A DNA stretch of 64,000 bases from Psoroptes ovis (Eukaryota; Arthropoda; Arachnida; Sarcoptiformes; Psoroptidae). The notes under the pieces were generated by a model that saw nothing but the letters and a program-made list of their open reading frames with translations, had not been told where the DNA came from and did no database searches. Both the position numbers and the translations under genes were made by a program. Positions 63,501-64,000 of this stretch are shown piece after piece (within the stretch, counting starts at the first letter, position 1; every line of letters begins with the position of its first letter). Location of the stretch: the NCBI GenBank assembly GCA_002943765.1, contig PQWQ01000004.1, forward strand, positions 3,658,001 to 3,722,000, given 5' to 3'.

Positions 63501-64000
63501 CCAATAAAGTGGATAATGAAGGTAAAACAGCCTTACATATGGCAATTTTAAATCAAAATCATCCAATCATTGATTTATTGCTCAACTATCGAGTCTGTGA
63601 TATACATAAAGCGGATAATTATGGATTGACCCCGTTTGCATTGGCCATAAAATTAAAATCACGGACAACCGCACAAGCACTTAGACGTCGAGATCCTGCT
63701 GTTGCCGAACAACGAGATGGTAAAGGTCGAACATATTTACATTTAGCCTTACAACGTAATGATTATGATGCTGTACTATTTTTGCTTGATAATGATGTTG
63801 AAGTGAATTGTCGTGTGAATGATTCACAGCGTAAAGCACCATTACATTTGGCAGCTGAAACCGGATCAGAAATTATTCTTAGAACACTAATACTTGCAGG
63901 CACTGAACTGAATGTGGTTACTCAACAAAATCAAACTGGTATGTCATTTTTTTTTCATTGAAAAATATTTGCAATAATTGCATTATTCAATTTATTTAGC
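60590..64000 (+). CDS. ANKFY1: Rabankyrin-5 / ankyrin repeat and FYVE domain protein, 3' end outside the window
   Basis: Exons 60590-61373, 61449-62480, 62541-63370, 63434-63938, with a fifth starting at 64000 (acceptor tttag at 63995-63999). About 1050 codons are present, close to the ~1170 of human ANKFY1. A short coiled coil (LRDENDKLNKRLLLLRDEYL) leads into a BTB domain (LYSDLQIIYNNGKSKLYAHK, then RWIYTGYID), followed by a long ankyrin array, e.g. PLHKAISIRNEDLIFLLLM, GADINVKDANGMSLIQRMI, GQTPVNI/PLHMACSWGMEEVV and APLHLAAETGSEIILRTLIL. The C-terminal FYVE finger must lie beyond 64000. Known role: Rab5 effector on early endosomes and macropinosomes, binding PI3P. An Asn-rich insert (about residues 115-160) separates coiled coil and BTB. 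The start is in a run of six ATG codons; an upstream coding exon cannot be excluded. Confidence 0.92.

Overview
This is a eukaryotic nuclear window, very AT-rich, with many short introns of about 60-130 nt, GT-AG splice sites, dense microsatellites and proteins full of Asn, Gln, His and Ser homopolymers. The gene content (Pelle/IRAK kinase, Aveugle, an arthropod-type metabotropic glutamate receptor, SWEET) and the compact layout suggest an arthropod, most likely an astigmatid mite of the dust mite/scabies mite type. The species is an inference; only the arthropod-like gene set and composition are seen directly.

Layout. 1-13862 holds no recognisable gene; it is low-complexity sequence carrying most of a family of about 80-bp hairpin elements that look like mariner-type MITEs (13 full copies and one half copy, all between 1.3 and 20.1 kb). 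13863-21919 (+) is a metabotropic glutamate receptor without its first coding exon(s). Then follow SSR4/TRAP-delta (+, 24082-24740), mitochondrial ribosomal protein uS9m (-, 25127-26884), a SWEET sugar transporter (+, 28009-28951), a Pelle/IRAK kinase (-, 29836-33449), a NUPR1-like small protein (-, 34984-35232), IBA57 (+, 38220-39410), NSUN4 (+, 39697-41201), a second NUPR1-like gene (-, 41373-41732), the exonuclease REXO1 (-, 42298-44920), a DEK_C plus SWIB protein (+, 47799-51633), two tandem copies of 2-hydroxyacyl-CoA lyase 2/ILVBL (-, 52620-54621 and 55401-57570), the SAM-domain protein Aveugle (-, 58719-59183) and the 5' part of ANKFY1/Rabankyrin-5 (+, 60590 to beyond the window end).

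Functional themes. Three genes serve mitochondrial gene expression or Fe-S maturation (uS9m, NSUN4, IBA57), with IBA57 and NSUN4 head to tail 286 bp apart. Pelle and Aveugle are signalling adaptors or kinases (Toll and Ras/ERK). SSR4 and HACL2 act at the ER. I see no evidence for operons; neighbours are on mixed strands with their own introns and flanks.

Points that deserve a second look: the MITE family and its confinement to the gene-poor end, the HACL2 duplication in which one copy has lost its N-terminal membrane anchor, the two divergent NUPR1 paralogues 6 kb apart, two stop-free introns whose length is a multiple of three, several foldback sequences, and a tandem repeat with about 100-bp period at 52.2-52.5 kb. 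No prokaryotic-style system, CRISPR array, tRNA or rRNA gene was seen.
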